A stretch of 64,000 nt of DNA from JBDZUZ01 sp040255445 (GTDB lineage: Bacteria; Planctomycetota; Phycisphaerae; Phycisphaerales; UBA1924): contig JBDZUZ010000002.1 in the NCBI GenBank assembly GCA_040255445.1, forward strand, positions 15,964-79,963. The letters run 5' to 3'. Positions 1-12,134 of this stretch are shown here, in pieces. The notes under the pieces are model-generated. The model worked only from the letters and a program-made list of their open reading frames with translations. It was not told the origin of the DNA and searched no databases. Positions within the stretch are counted from its first letter, which is position 1; every line of letters starts with the position of its first letter. A program made the position numbers and the translations under genes.

Positions 1-300
1 GGCCCGCGGCTCGTTGGTAGATGCCGACAGGCGGTCGGTCACACGCCTCGTGAGTTCTTCCACCAGCGTCGGGTAGTCGGACTGCACCGATCGATCGACC
101 GACACGACGACGGCGAACGACTTGCCCGCCAGCCCGGTGTACTCGGCATCGACGGACTTCGTGCTGCTGCGGCGATAATTCTCGATCGCCCCGCCGACCG
201 CAGCGCACCCCGAGCCTCCGCACGCGACCGCTGCCATCACCAGCGCGGCCAGGGCCGCCGCGCTGTGCTTCTGAACGAGTGCCAATCCGGTACGGAGCAT
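1..300 (-). CDS. Hypothetical lipoprotein, cut by window edge
   Basis: The first 100 codons of a gene running off the left edge are visible; the stop lies outside the window. The product starts MLRTGLALVQKH, has a hydrophobic Ala/Val-rich stretch, and then a cysteine-containing segment (Cys27 or Cys32, in VACGGSGCAAVGG) that fits a lipoprotein signal peptide. The mature part reads as a soluble domain (AGKSFAVVVSVDRS). I do not recognise the family. It is the last of three minus-strand genes after nuoA and the DUF2752 gene, 20 bases downstream of the latter, so it may be co-transcribed with them. An outer-membrane or periplasm-facing location is inferred from the lipobox only. Confidence 0.6.
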   Translation of the reverse strand, partial: MLRTGLALVQKHSAAALAALVMAAVACGGSGCAAVGGAIENYRRSSTKSVDAEYTGLAGKSFAVVVSVDRSVQSDYPTLVEELTRRVTDRLSASTNEPRA

Positions 301-320
301 CTGCGACTCCCAATCGTGTG

Positions 321-824
321 TCAGGCGATCCCGGGCCAGACGGCCAGCTTATACGCCCATGACAGCAGCACGGCCGCGACGATCACCCAGAGAATCCGCG
401 GCCGGGTCAGAAAGCGCACGGTCCAGGGCAAGAGCCGCGAGCCGGTCAACGCCGTGTGCCCCGCGATCCAGACGCCCGCCGCGGCCATCAGGGCGACCAC
501 CAGCCCCATCGGCTGGGTGACCGCGGCCTTGAGCACCCGCCCGTTCGCCGCCTCGCTCACCGCCGTCGTCATCCCGCAGGTCATACAGGGCTTGTTGAAA
601 GCGACCACAAAGCCGCAGGGAGGCAGGCCCAGCTGTCGGTGGGTGCCATGGCCCTCCGCCGATGGCGTCATCCAGGCTCCGATCCCGAGAATCGCGAGGC
701 AGACCGCCAGGACGGCAACCGCGGTCCAGCGATCGGAACGCAACCGCGCTGCGGGGTCGGCGCGGAATGTGGGCGCGGCAGGCGGGGGCGGAGGCGGCTG
801 TGTCACAGGGATCGTGTCGGCCAC
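321..824 (-). CDS. DUF2752 family membrane protein
   Basis: A 167-residue protein with a Pro-rich N-terminus, a first membrane segment near residues 33-52, the DUF2752 signature in the middle (PPCGF, then KPCMTCGMT), and two further hydrophobic segments near 105-122 and 143-158. DUF2752 proteins are small inner-membrane proteins of unknown function, and the paired cysteines are the family hallmark. The start is GTG (824); a GAGGT stretch lies just three bases upstream, so the exact start is uncertain. The gene follows nuoA by 47 bases on the same strand. Nothing in the sequence ties it to complex I beyond this proximity. Confidence 0.8.
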   Translation of the reverse strand: MADTIPVTQPPPPPPAAPTFRADPAARLRSDRWTAVAVLAVCLAILGIGAWMTPSAEGHGTHRQLGLPPCGFVVAFNKPCMTCGMTTAVSEAANGRVLKAAVTQPMGLVVALMAAAGVWIAGHTALTGSRLLPWTVRFLTRPRILWVIVAAVLLSWAYKLAVWPGIA

Positions 825-871
825 ACGACCTCACGTTCGGTTGCACCCCGCATCAGCAAGGTGAAACCCGG

Positions 872-1264
872 TCAATCGAACTTGAAGACGCCCTTGCGGT
901 ACCCGTACAGGTACGCGACCACCGTGGTCAAGAGGAAGAAGAAGATCCGGACCAGCCAGATCAGCCCTTCCTCGCTCCGGGGCGCCAGGTTCGGGAAGTT
1001 CGCCGCCCAGGGGTAGAGGAACACCACCTCGACGTCGAACACCAGGAAGACCATCGCGATCAGGTAGAAGCGGACGTTGAACCGCTTGCGGGCGGTCCCG
1101 ATCGGCTTCATGCCCGATTCGTACGCCTCGCCCTTGCGCTCGCCCGCCCGGCGGGGGCCGATCAGCATCGTCAGGACCAGGTTGGCCGCGGCGAAGGAGA
1201 TCGCCATCACGACGATCAGCATGATCGGCAGATACGACGACAGGTCGGTGGTCGCGAGAAGCAT
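872..1264 (-). CDS. nuoA: NADH-quinone oxidoreductase subunit A
   Basis: A 130-residue membrane subunit of respiratory complex I. Three transmembrane helices are visible (about 10-32, 70-88, 100-122). The conserved loop YESGMKPIGTARKRFNVRF between helices 1 and 2 and the acidic helix 2 motif FDVEVVFLYPWA are typical of NuoA/NdhC, and the length is normal for the family. It normally heads a nuoA-N operon, but here nuoB is not adjacent: the next gene downstream is the DUF2752 gene and the upstream neighbour is the divergent groL1 region. A TACACT box lies 7 bases before the ATG and no Shine-Dalgarno is seen, suggesting a leaderless transcript. Confidence 0.95.
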   Translation of the reverse strand: MLLATTDLSSYLPIMLIVVMAISFAAANLVLTMLIGPRRAGERKGEAYESGMKPIGTARKRFNVRFYLIAMVFLVFDVEVVFLYPWAANFPNLAPRSEEGLIWLVRIFFFLLTTVVAYLYGYRKGVFKFD

Positions 1265-1271
1265 GGGGCAA

Positions 1272-1277
1272 AGTGTA
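1272..1277 (-). promoter_or_regulatory. Putative -10 box of nuoA (leaderless type)
   Basis: On the minus strand, TACACT is followed by 7 bases and the nuoA ATG. A start site about 7 bases after the box would coincide with the start codon. Confidence 0.5.
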
Positions 1278-1278
1278 G

Positions 1279-3354
<2,076 letters not shown>

Positions 3355-3456
3355 GCCCGTCCCGTCTCACTCGCAGCCTGAGTTCATTCGGTACAGCAAC
3401 ACACGCACACACCGCCCGGCCCGCCGGGCAGCACCAGAGAGAATCGGAGCACACAC

Positions 3457-3747
3457 ATGGCCGTCAAGCCGCTTGAGGATCGCGTTCTCGTCAAGCCCAT
3501 CGAAGCCGAGACCAAGACCGCTTCGGGCATCTACCTCCCCGAGTCGAGCAAGGAGAAGCCCATCAAGGGGCGCATCGTCTCCACCGGCCCGGGCAAGCGC
3601 ATGGACAACGGGCAGCGGGCCCAGATGTCGGTCAAGGGCGGCGACACCGTCGTCTTCGGCAAGTACGCGGGCACGGAAGTCGAGATCAAGGGCGAGAAGC
3701 ACCTGATCATGCGCGAGAGCGAACTGCTGGGCGTGATCGAGGGCTGA
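3457..3747 (+). CDS. groS: Co-chaperonin GroES
   Basis: A 96-residue Hsp10 that caps the GroEL chamber. The sequence begins MAVKPLEDRVLVKP, has the mobile loop around residues 18-33 (ETKTASGIYLPESSKEKP), and the GDTVVFGKYAGTEV and HLIMRESELLGVI blocks of the family at normal length. It sits between the two groL genes, 102 bases after groL1 and 69 bases before groL2, rather than ahead of a single groL as in enterobacteria. One GroES presumably serves both chaperonins. A purine stretch with GGAG lies about 10 bases upstream of the ATG. Confidence 0.96.
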   Translation: MAVKPLEDRVLVKPIEAETKTASGIYLPESSKEKPIKGRIVSTGPGKRMDNGQRAQMSVKGGDTVVFGKYAGTEVEIKGEKHLIMRESELLGVIEG

Positions 3748-3816
3748 GCCCTCATCAACGCGATCTCGCTCCACAACACAAACTGACCCGCCGCGAGGCG
3801 TGAAGGAAGTTCCAGA

Positions 3817-5436
3817 ATGTCCACCAAGCAGATCATGTTCGCCGATGCCGCGCTTCTCGAGATGAAGAAGGGCGTCGATCGGCTGGCCGATGCGGTCAAA
3901 TGCACGATGGGCCCCAGCGGGCGCCACGTCGTGATCGAGAAGAGCTACGGCGGCCCGCACATCACCAAGGACGGCGTCAGCGTCGCCAAGGAAGTCTCGC
4001 TCCCCGAGCCCTTCCAGGCGATGGGCGCCAAGATGGTGAACGAGGTCGCCAAGAAGACCGCCGACAAGGCCGGCGACGGCACCACCGCCGCGACCGTCCT
4101 CGCTCAGGCGATCTTCACCGAGGGCCTGCGTCACGTCGCCGCGGGCGCCAACCCCGTGCAGCTGCACCGCGGCATCAACGGCGCGGCCAACGCCGCCGCC
4201 GCCGCGATCGACGCCATGTCGACCAAGTGCAAGGGCAAGGACGACTACAAGAAGGTCGCCACCGTCTCGGCGAACCACGATTCCAACGTCGGCGAGATCA
4301 TCGCCGAGGCGATCAGCAAGGTCGGCGCCGAGGGCGTCGTCGAGATCGAGGACGGCCGCACCGCCGAAACCCAGCTCGATTACGTCGAGGGCATGCAGTT
4401 CGACAAGGGCTACCTGTCGCCCTACTTCATGACCGACCCCAAGACCGCCGAGTGCGTGCTCGAGGATGCCTACATCCTCATCTACGAGAAGAAGATCGGC
4501 AACCTGCCCGACCTGCTCCCCCTGCTCAACAAGGTCGTGATGAACGGCAAGCCCCTGCTCATCATCGCCGAGGAAGTCGAGAACGAGGCTCTCGCCGCGC
4601 TGGTCGTCAACCGCCTCCGCGGTACGCTGAAGATCTGCGCTGTCAAGGCCCCGGGCTTCGGCGACCGCCGCAAGGCGATGCTGGGCGATATCGGCGTCCT
4701 GACCGGCGGGCTCTTCATCAGCGAGGACCTGGGCCGCTCGATCGAGTCGATCGAGCTCAATGAGCTCGGCCGCGCCAAGAAGATCGTCGTCACCAAGGAC
4801 GACACCACGATCATCGAGGGCGCCGGCAAGAAGGCCGACATCCAGGCCCGCGCCGCCCAGATCAAGTCGCAGCACGACAAGTCCACCAGCGACTACGACC
4901 GCGAGAAGCTGATGGAGCGTCACGCCAAGCTCACCAGCGGCGTGGCGATCGTCTCCGTCGGCGGCGCGACCGAGACGGTGCAGAAGGCGACCAAGGACCT
5001 GGTCGACGATGCGCTCAAGGCCACCCGTGCGGCCGCCAAGGAGGGATATGTCCCCGGCGGCGGCGTCGCCCTGCTCCGCACGCAGGAGGCCATCCTCGCG
5101 GCGAAGAAGAAGGCCAAGACCGACGACGAGAAGCTCGGCTTCGACATCGTCGCCAAGGCCGTCGAGGCCCCGGTCCGTCAGATCGCCGACAACGCCGGCT
5201 TCGACGGCGACCTCGTCGTCGAGAAGATCAAGGAGGGCAAGGGCGGCAACCACGGCTTCAACGCCGCGACCGGTGAGTACACCGACCTGGTGAAGGCCGG
5301 CATCATCGATGCCGCGCTGGTCGCCAAGACGGCGCTGATCAACGCCGCGAGCGTGGCGGGCCTGATGCTGACCACCGATGTGCTCGTGACCGAGCTCAAG
5401 GACGAGGCCAAGGCCGAGATGGCCGCGGTGTCCTGA
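3817..5436 (+). CDS. groL2: Chaperonin GroEL, paralog 2 (no GGM tail)
   Basis: A 539-residue second Hsp60. It keeps the ATPase signatures ([35 protein letters not shown]) and the apical-domain motifs [14 protein letters not shown] and [14 protein letters not shown], but ends in [14 protein letters not shown] without a Gly-Gly-Met tail. The N-terminus ([20 protein letters not shown]) differs clearly from groL1, so this is an old paralog rather than a recent duplicate. The ATG at 3817 follows a GAAGG-containing stretch. Specialisation of the two chaperonins for different clients or stresses is an inference from the divergence and from the tail difference. Confidence 0.95.
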   Translation: MSTKQIMFADAALLEMKKGVDRLADAVKCTMGPSGRHVVIEKSYGGPHITKDGVSVAKEVSLPEPFQAMGAKMVNEVAKKTADKAGDGTTAATVLAQAIFTEGLRHVAAGANPVQLHRGINGAANAAAAAIDAMSTKCKGKDDYKKVATVSANHDSNVGEIIAEAISKVGAEGVVEIEDGRTAETQLDYVEGMQFDKGYLSPYFMTDPKTAECVLEDAYILIYEKKIGNLPDLLPLLNKVVMNGKPLLIIAEEVENEALAALVVNRLRGTLKICAVKAPGFGDRRKAMLGDIGVLTGGLFISEDLGRSIESIELNELGRAKKIVVTKDDTTIIEGAGKKADIQARAAQIKSQHDKSTSDYDREKLMERHAKLTSGVAIVSVGGATETVQKATKDLVDDALKATRAAAKEGYVPGGGVALLRTQEAILAAKKKAKTDDEKLGFDIVAKAVEAPVRQIADNAGFDGDLVVEKIKEGKGGNHGFNAATGEYTDLVKAGIIDAALVAKTALINAASVAGLMLTTDVLVTELKDEAKAEMAAVS

Positions 5437-5478
5437 TCAAGAGCCCGGGCGACAGGCTCGGGATGCGATGAATCTTCC

Positions 5479-5508
5479 CGAGCCCACGGTCGAGAGTCCG
5501 TGGGCTCG
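5479..5508 (+). terminator. Strong hairpin after groL2
   Basis: Perfect 11-base arms CGAGCCCACGG (5479-5489) and CCGTGGGCTCG (5498-5508) are separated by an 8-base loop. The flanks ATGAATC and ATTCAT can add pairing. No T-run follows, so it could be a transcript-end or processing hairpin rather than a full intrinsic terminator. Confidence 0.5.
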
Positions 5509-5512
5509 ATTC

Positions 5513-6989
<1,477 letters not shown>

Positions 6990-7047
6990 TCGCGAAAGCG
7001 CGATCGTGCCGCGGGTGTGCAGCATGTGGGGATTCCGGAGAAACAGG

Positions 7048-7602
7048 ATGAGCAAGGACCAGCGCCAGGAAGAGATCGACAAGGGCCGCCCGGCCGAGGA
7101 GGTCGAGGGCAAGCCGGCCGAGGGCTCAGAGAATGACGGCGCGGAACTCGAGCAGCAGATCATGGAGCTCTCCGCGCAGCTGGACGACGCCAAGAACCGC
7201 GAGCTGCGGCTGCTGGCCGATTTCCAGAACTACCAGCGCCGCTCGATCATGAACGAGAAGACCGCCAAGCAGGACGGGGTCGCCTCTGTCGTCCGCGGCG
7301 TGGTGGGCGCGATCGACAACTTCGATCTCGCGCTCGGGCAGGACATGTCCAAGGCGACCGTCGAGCAGGTCATGGGCGGCATCCGCGTCATCCGCGATGA
7401 GCTGCTCAAGGCGATCCAGCAGGCAGGCGTGACTGTTGTGAGCCCCGCGCCCAACGACGAGTTCAAGCCGGGTCTGCACGAGGCCGTGACGCAGATGGCG
7501 CAGGAGGGTGTCGACTCCGGCAATGTCGCGATGACATTCCAGGCCGGCTACACCCTCGGCGAGCGCGTGATCCGCCCCGCCAAGGTCGCCGTCGCGCCCT
7601 GA
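7048..7602 (+). CDS. grpE: Nucleotide exchange factor GrpE
   Basis: A 184-residue partner of DnaK that promotes ADP release. A charged N-terminal region is followed by a long coiled coil (about 30-75, including LRLLADFQNYQRRS, the family hallmark), and then the C-terminal beta domain with NDEFKPGLHEAVTQ and GYTLGERVIRPAKVAVA. The ATG at 7048 has GGAG at 7037-7040; GTG and ATG codons further upstream lack a comparable site. It lies 58 bases after dnaJ in the same block. Confidence 0.94.
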   Translation: MSKDQRQEEIDKGRPAEEVEGKPAEGSENDGAELEQQIMELSAQLDDAKNRELRLLADFQNYQRRSIMNEKTAKQDGVASVVRGVVGAIDNFDLALGQDMSKATVEQVMGGIRVIRDELLKAIQQAGVTVVSPAPNDEFKPGLHEAVTQMAQEGVDSGNVAMTFQAGYTLGERVIRPAKVAVAP

Positions 7603-7630
7603 CCGATCGTCGCTGCACAGAGGTACACCG

Positions 7631-8014
7631 ATGCCCACCTACGACTACCGCTGCAAGGCCTGCTCGCACGAGTTCGAGCTGTTCCAGTCGATGAAGGATT
7701 CGCCCAAGCGCAAGTGCCCCGAGTGCGGGAAGAACGCGCTCGAGCGGCTGATCGGCACCGGCGCTGCCCTCCTCTTCAAGGGCTCGGGCTTCTACGAGAC
7801 CGACTACCGCTCCGACAGCTACAAGAAGGCCAAGGAAGCCGAGAGTAAGTCGTCGAGCGGCGAGAGCAAGAGCGAGTCGAAGTCCGAGACAAAGTCGGAC
7901 AGCAAGTCTTCCGAAAGCGGCAAGTCCGAGTCCAAGCCCGCGAAGACCGAAACCGCGAAGCCGGCCAAGGCCGACAAGCCCGCGGCAAAGAAGGCTTCCA
8001 AGAAGACCGCCTGA
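7631..8014 (+). CDS. FmdB-type zinc ribbon protein
   Basis: A 127-residue protein. The first 45 residues form the FmdB/CxxC_CxxC_SSSS domain (MPTYDYRCKACSHEFELFQ, then CPECGKN), a small zinc ribbon, with the following GSGFYETDYR segment also conserved. The second half is a Lys/Ser/Glu- and then Ala/Lys-rich low-complexity tail, likely disordered. The family is named after a Methylophilus regulator but its molecular role is unsettled. It follows grpE by 28 bases with AGAGG before the ATG, so it is probably part of the chaperone transcript. Confidence 0.85.
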   Translation: MPTYDYRCKACSHEFELFQSMKDSPKRKCPECGKNALERLIGTGAALLFKGSGFYETDYRSDSYKKAKEAESKSSSGESKSESKSETKSDSKSSESGKSESKPAKTETAKPAKADKPAAKKASKKTA

Positions 8015-8039
8015 CAGGGCTGCGTGGTTGCCGCTTCCA

Positions 8040-8093
8040 CCCCACGCGGAGCGTGGGGGTATCCAAGACACCAGCCCCACTCGGAGAGTGGTG
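8040..8093. repeat. Two tandem REP-like hairpins before acpS
   Basis: Copy 1 pairs CCCCACGC (8040-8047) with GCGTGGGG (8051-8058) around GGA. Copy 2 pairs CCCCACTC (8075-8082) with GAGTGGTG (8086-8093) around GGA with one mismatch. Each copy is followed by a GTATCC/GTACCC tail, so the two units, about 35 bases apart, are related in sequence as well as structure. This is what repetitive extragenic palindromes look like. No other copy is seen in this window. Confidence 0.65.
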
Positions 8094-8108
8094 GTACCCA
8101 GGGGCTCA

Positions 8109-8492
8109 ATGCGCATCATCGGGCACGGCATCGATCTGATCGAAGTCTCGCGCATCCGCGAGATGCTCGATCGCCACCCCGACCGCTTCGCCGAGCGCGT
8201 CTTCACCCAGCGCGAGCGCGACTACGCCGCGGACCGCAAACGCGGCGTCGAATCCCTCGCCGCGCGATTCGCCGCGAAAGAAGCCGTCTTCAAGGCCCTG
8301 GGCACCGGCTGGCGCGACGGCCTCGCCTGGACCGAGATCGAGATCATGAACGATGCGATGGGCAAGCCTTCTGTCGTGCTCACCGGCGCGGCCGCAGCGC
8401 GGGCCGCATCACTGGGCATCGACTCCTGGCAGATCTCGCTGTCGCACACCGCCGATCACGCGATGGCCTCGGCGATCGCGTGCGGCGCGTGA
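8109..8492 (+). CDS. acpS: Holo-[acyl-carrier-protein] synthase
   Basis: A 127-residue 4'-phosphopantetheinyl transferase that activates acyl carrier protein by transferring phosphopantetheine from CoA. Signature motifs are GIDLIEVSRIREM at the N-terminus (Mg-binding Asp) and ARFAAKEAVFKALGTG near residues 52-67, with ISLSHTADHAMA close to the C-terminus. The start at 8109 places the family N-terminus (MRIIGHGIDL) directly at the ATG, preceded by AGGGG four bases away. Tandem hairpins fill the leader. Confidence 0.94.
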   Translation: MRIIGHGIDLIEVSRIREMLDRHPDRFAERVFTQRERDYAADRKRGVESLAARFAAKEAVFKALGTGWRDGLAWTEIEIMNDAMGKPSVVLTGAAAARAASLGIDSWQISLSHTADHAMASAIACGA

Positions 8493-8511
8493 TCGGAATC
8501 GCGGCGGCGAA

Positions 8512-9498
8512 TCAGCCCCCGCCGCCGTCCTTCTTCTTCGCCGCCTCAGCCGCCTCTTTCGCGGCCCAGAAGGGCTTGAAGTCGTCGCGGTACCACTCGC
8601 GCCACGCCGGCAGATTCCAGCCCAATTGCCGCGTCGGCTGCTCGTACAACTCCTCGGTCAACCCGATCAGCGAGTTATGGATGTCGATGTGATACGTGAT
8701 CACCGCGGCATCTTGAATCCTCAGCAGCGTGCCCTCGTTGACGACGCTCAACTGCGGATCGAACGCGACCGCGTTGGGTCCCACCACCGGTGTCAGCTCA
8801 CTGACAAATGCCACCTGCTGGGCCACCATGATCCACGCGAGATCACCGGCGCGACCCTCGGCAGCGCCGCCGCTGCCGACACCCGCGCCCTGCACCTGCG
8901 CCCCGATCAGCCACGGGATCGCCGCGGCGAGTTTCAGCGTCTCCGCGAGCTTCGCCGCGGACGCCATTGTGTCCTTGTCGCGCGAGCGCAGCCCCTCGAA
9001 GACGACGAGCTTGAGCGACTCTGGCGGCCGCCCGGTCGCCTCGATCCGCCGCATCAGCCGGTCCGCCGCGGCCTTGCGGATCGCATCGTCCTTGTCGAAG
9101 ACCCCGACCCACGCGAGCGACTCGTCGCCCGCATCGCCGGGGGCGTCGTAGAAGTGGTCGAGCATCGCGGTGCGGACGTCCTCGCCCTCACGCTCGAAGA
9201 TTTCGATCATCGCCGGGAAGACCGCGGGGTCGGTGAACTCGCGCATCTTGACGATGCCTTCCTGGCGGATCTGCGTGTTGCGGATGTTGCCGAAGTGCTT
9301 GAAGCGGATCTTGCGGAGTTCCTTCTCGGCGTCGATGCGCCGCTTCTGGAACTGCGCGTACTCCTTCGCCTCGGCACTCTCGGGGTCGATCGCCAGATGG
9401 CGGATCCACTCGGGCACATCCTCGCCGGCCTGGGCCAGCGCGGTGTGGGCGGACGCGGCGGCGAGAAGTCCGGCGGTCGCGAAGATCAAACGCTTCAT
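8512..9498 (-). CDS. Exported HEAT-repeat-like protein
   Basis: A 328-residue protein with a clear signal peptide (MKRLIFATAGLLAAASAHTALAQA, cleavage near residue 23). The mature part is alpha-helical and contains HEAT-like units, for example around TDPAVFPAMIEIFEREGEDV and DDAIRKAAADRLMRRIEATG, and ends in a Lys/Gly-rich tail. I do not recognise a characterised family. The ATG at 9498 is chosen because AAAGGGG lies 5-11 bases upstream and the signal peptide begins there. It converges on acpS with only 19 bases between stop codons. A periplasmic scaffolding role is only a guess. Confidence 0.7.
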   Translation of the reverse strand: MKRLIFATAGLLAAASAHTALAQAGEDVPEWIRHLAIDPESAEAKEYAQFQKRRIDAEKELRKIRFKHFGNIRNTQIRQEGIVKMREFTDPAVFPAMIEIFEREGEDVRTAMLDHFYDAPGDAGDESLAWVGVFDKDDAIRKAAADRLMRRIEATGRPPESLKLVVFEGLRSRDKDTMASAAKLAETLKLAAAIPWLIGAQVQGAGVGSGGAAEGRAGDLAWIMVAQQVAFVSELTPVVGPNAVAFDPQLSVVNEGTLLRIQDAAVITYHIDIHNSLIGLTEELYEQPTRQLGWNLPAWREWYRDDFKPFWAAKEAAEAAKKKDGGGG

Positions 9499-9597
9499 GC
9501 AAAGCCCCTTTCCGCGCGGCGGTCTCAACCGGTGGCAGCGCGATGGTACCGCGGGTACCTCAGGAGCCGTACGGCCTTGGGCGGGAACAGGTTGCGG

Positions 9598-10494
9598 TCA
9601 TTCCCCGGTCGCGGTGGTCGCGACCGCGATCTTTCCGTACGGAATCGCCGCCCGCTCGGCCTCGGCTCGCGTCGGGTACCGGCCGGTGCGGACCGCGTAC
9701 AGGGTCTTGCCCGCGGCCTGCACGGTCACGATCCGCAGCGGCACGCCGCGGAACTGGTAGGCCACCTTCGACGCCTGCTTCTGGGCGGTGTCGCGGCTGG
9801 AGAACGCGCCGAACTGGACTGTGTACCCCGAGGCGGGGGTGCGGGTCACACCCATGGAGGCGTTCGTCCGCGGCGAGGCGGAGGACGATGCGACGGATGT
9901 GACCGGCTGCGGCTGGATCGCCGCGGTCGTTGTTCCGAGGCGGTCGGCGACGAGCATGCGGACCTGTGCATCGCTGACGAACAGGTCGCGGGCCTTCTGG
10001 TAATTCCGCTGGGCGTCGGCGCTGCGGCCGAGGGTGCGATGGCAGTCGCCGGCGTAAATCGCGGCGCGGGCGGCCTCGTCCCCCTCGAGGGACCTGGAGG
10101 CCTGCTCGAGCAGGGTGGCGGCGCCGGCGAAGTCGCGGGTGTCCTTGGCGACCAGGCCCAGGGCCGCCGCGGCCCGGCCGGAGACGCCGCGGTGCGGGCT
10201 GTCCAGGAGCGGGTTGAGCCAGCGCTTGGCGTCGTTGTGGCGGTCGAGGGCCTGAGCCGAGAGGCCGGCGATCAGCGCGGCTTCCTCGCGGGAGGTGGTC
10301 GATCCCTTCGCCGCGGCGGCCGCGGCGGCGTCGTAGCTCTCGCTGTACCGACCGGACTGGTAGAGGGTGACGTAGTCGGTGGCGGGGCGGGTCTGGGTGC
10401 TGGCGCACCCGCCAATGCCCAAGGCCGCGAACACCATCAAGCACGCCAGGATGATGCGGGCGGTTGTCGGGATCGGCAGGGTCGGCAGAATCAT
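9598..10494 (-). CDS. SPOR-domain lipoprotein with TPR-like region
   Basis: A 298-residue protein. The N-terminus has a lipoprotein signal ending in LGIGGC (Cys30). Residues about 40-170 are helical with TPR-like spacing (SGRYSESYDAAAAAA, ALIAGLSAQALDRHNDAKRW). The C-terminal 75 residues form a SPOR domain (YTVQFGAFSSRDTAQKQASK through YAVRTGRYPTRAEAE), which binds denuded peptidoglycan glycans, often at division sites. A membrane-tethered, cell-wall-binding role follows from this architecture. A GGAG lies 10 bases before the ATG. The gene is divergent from the AMP-forming ligase. Confidence 0.85.
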   Translation of the reverse strand: MILPTLPIPTTARIILACLMVFAALGIGGCASTQTRPATDYVTLYQSGRYSESYDAAAAAAAKGSTTSREEAALIAGLSAQALDRHNDAKRWLNPLLDSPHRGVSGRAAAALGLVAKDTRDFAGAATLLEQASRSLEGDEAARAAIYAGDCHRTLGRSADAQRNYQKARDLFVSDAQVRMLVADRLGTTTAAIQPQPVTSVASSSASPRTNASMGVTRTPASGYTVQFGAFSSRDTAQKQASKVAYQFRGVPLRIVTVQAAGKTLYAVRTGRYPTRAEAERAAIPYGKIAVATTATGE

Positions 10495-10557
10495 CGGGCG
10501 GGGGCTCCGGGATGGACGGGGGTTCGCCCCGAATGGCCGCGATCGGCCGCGTTTCGT

Positions 10558-10563
10558 TAGGAT
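10558..10563 (+). promoter_or_regulatory. Possible -10 box of the AMP-forming ligase gene
   Basis: TAGGAT lies about 78 bases upstream of the TTG start; no good -35 is seen. Weak support. Confidence 0.3.
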
Positions 10564-10640
10564 CTTGTCGCCACGACCGGTGGCCGGAGCCGAGAATCGG
10601 ACGCGCGCAGACTCTGCGTCGTCTTGTTGGGGTCAAAACC

Positions 10641-12104
10641 TTGAGCGTTCACGCCGCGATCTTGTCCAGCCTCATCCGCAGAGCCGGTCGCACACTCGTT
10701 GTCGACGACCGGCGGAGCTACCGCGGGTACGAGATCCTCGCCGGTGCGATGCACCTCGCGGGCCGGCTGCAAGGTGTAAACGGGACAGACACGCTCGGCC
10801 TGCTGCTGCCCACCAGCGGCGCATACCCGATCGCGCTGCTCGCGGGTTGGATCCTGGGCAAGACGGTTGTGCCGCTCAACTACCTGCTCAAGCGGGAGGA
10901 ACTGGCGTACGTCATCGACCACTGCGGCACCGACACGATTCTGACGGCGCAGCCGATGCTCGACTACCTCGGCTACACACCCGATGGGGCGAATGTCATC
11001 CGCATGGAGGACACGGATTTCTCCGGCGTGCCGCCTTTCAACTGGCCGGCGACGAAGGAGGATGACGACCTCGCCGTGCTGCTCTACACCTCGGGCACGA
11101 CCGGCAAGCCCAAGGGCGTGATGCTCAGCCACGGCAACCTCAAGGCCAACATCCGGCAGATCGAGGAGTGGGTCGAGTTCACCACCGACGATGTCATGAT
11201 GGGCGTGCTGCCCCAGTTCCACACCTTCGGCCTGACGGTGCTGACGCTGCTGCCGTTGGCGGTGGGGATGAAGACGATTTATTCGGCGCGGTTCGTCCCG
11301 CAGAAGATCGTGAAGCTCATCCGTGAGCACAAGCCGACGGTCCTGGTGGCGATCCCCTCGATGTACAACGCGCTGCTGGCCACGAAGGACTCGACGGCCG
11401 AGGACCTGGCGAGTTTGAAGTACACGGTTTCTGGCGGCGAGCCGCTGCCGGAGTCTGTGTTCAATCGCTTCCGCGAGCGGTTCAACATCACGCTCAACGA
11501 GGGATACGGGCTGACGGAGACGGCGCCGGTGACGAATTGGTGCCGGCCGCACGAGTGGCGCCTGCGCTCGGTAGGCATGTCGCTTCCTCAAATCGATCAG
11601 CGCATCGCCGATCCGAGCGGCGAGAAAATCATGCCGACAAACGCCGAGGGCGAAGTGCAGATGCGCGGGCCCAACGTGATGAAGGGCTACTACCGAGACC
11701 CCGATGCGACCGCCGCGGTCTTCACAGCAGATGGCTACTTCAAGACCGGCGACATGGGCCGGCTCGATGAGGACCGGTTTCTGTATATCACCGGGCGCAT
11801 CAAGGAGATGCTGATCATCGGCGGCGAGAACGTGTTCCCCCGCGAGATCGAGGAAGTGCTCAACGCCAACCCGACGGTTGCGGCGAGCGGCGTGGTGGGC
11901 AAGGCGGATGACATGCGCGGCGAGGTTCCGATCGCGTTTGTCGAGGCCCGCGAGGGCGAGACCGTTGATCCCAAGGCGCTGCGGAGCTGGTGCCGCGAGC
12001 GGCTCGCGGGGTACAAGGTGCCCGATGAGGTCCGCGTGGTGGAGAGCCTGCCGCGGAACCCGACCGGTAAGATCCTGCGCCGCGAGCTGAAGAAGCTGGT
12101 TTGA
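10641..12104 (+). CDS. AMP-forming acyl-CoA/acyl-ACP ligase family enzyme
   Basis: A 487-residue ANL-superfamily adenylating enzyme. It carries the P-loop-like motif YTSGTTGKPKGVMLSHGNL, GYGLTETAPV, the TGDMGRLDEDRFLYITGR hinge region, KEMLIIGGENVFPREIE, and the C-terminal catalytic lysine in NPTGKILRRELKK. The family activates a carboxylate with ATP and passes it to CoA or a carrier protein; the substrate cannot be read from sequence, but a fatty acid is most likely. No ATG fits the N-terminus. TTG at 10641 is chosen because GGGG lies 8 bases before it and the family-like sequence begins there. Confidence 0.85.
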   Translation: MSVHAAILSSLIRRAGRTLVVDDRRSYRGYEILAGAMHLAGRLQGVNGTDTLGLLLPTSGAYPIALLAGWILGKTVVPLNYLLKREELAYVIDHCGTDTILTAQPMLDYLGYTPDGANVIRMEDTDFSGVPPFNWPATKEDDDLAVLLYTSGTTGKPKGVMLSHGNLKANIRQIEEWVEFTTDDVMMGVLPQFHTFGLTVLTLLPLAVGMKTIYSARFVPQKIVKLIREHKPTVLVAIPSMYNALLATKDSTAEDLASLKYTVSGGEPLPESVFNRFRERFNITLNEGYGLTETAPVTNWCRPHEWRLRSVGMSLPQIDQRIADPSGEKIMPTNAEGEVQMRGPNVMKGYYRDPDATAAVFTADGYFKTGDMGRLDEDRFLYITGRIKEMLIIGGENVFPREIEEVLNANPTVAASGVVGKADDMRGEVPIAFVEAREGETVDPKALRSWCRERLAGYKVPDEVRVVESLPRNPTGKILRRELKKLV

Positions 12105-12134
12105 TTTGGGATGATCTGAGCGGAGGAGGATCGC

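Noticed and set aside
8353..10560. 735-codon plus-strand frame over the HEAT-like and SPOR genes
   Set aside because: It covers two minus-strand genes with clear signal peptides and a SPOR domain; its own translation is Arg-rich and featureless.
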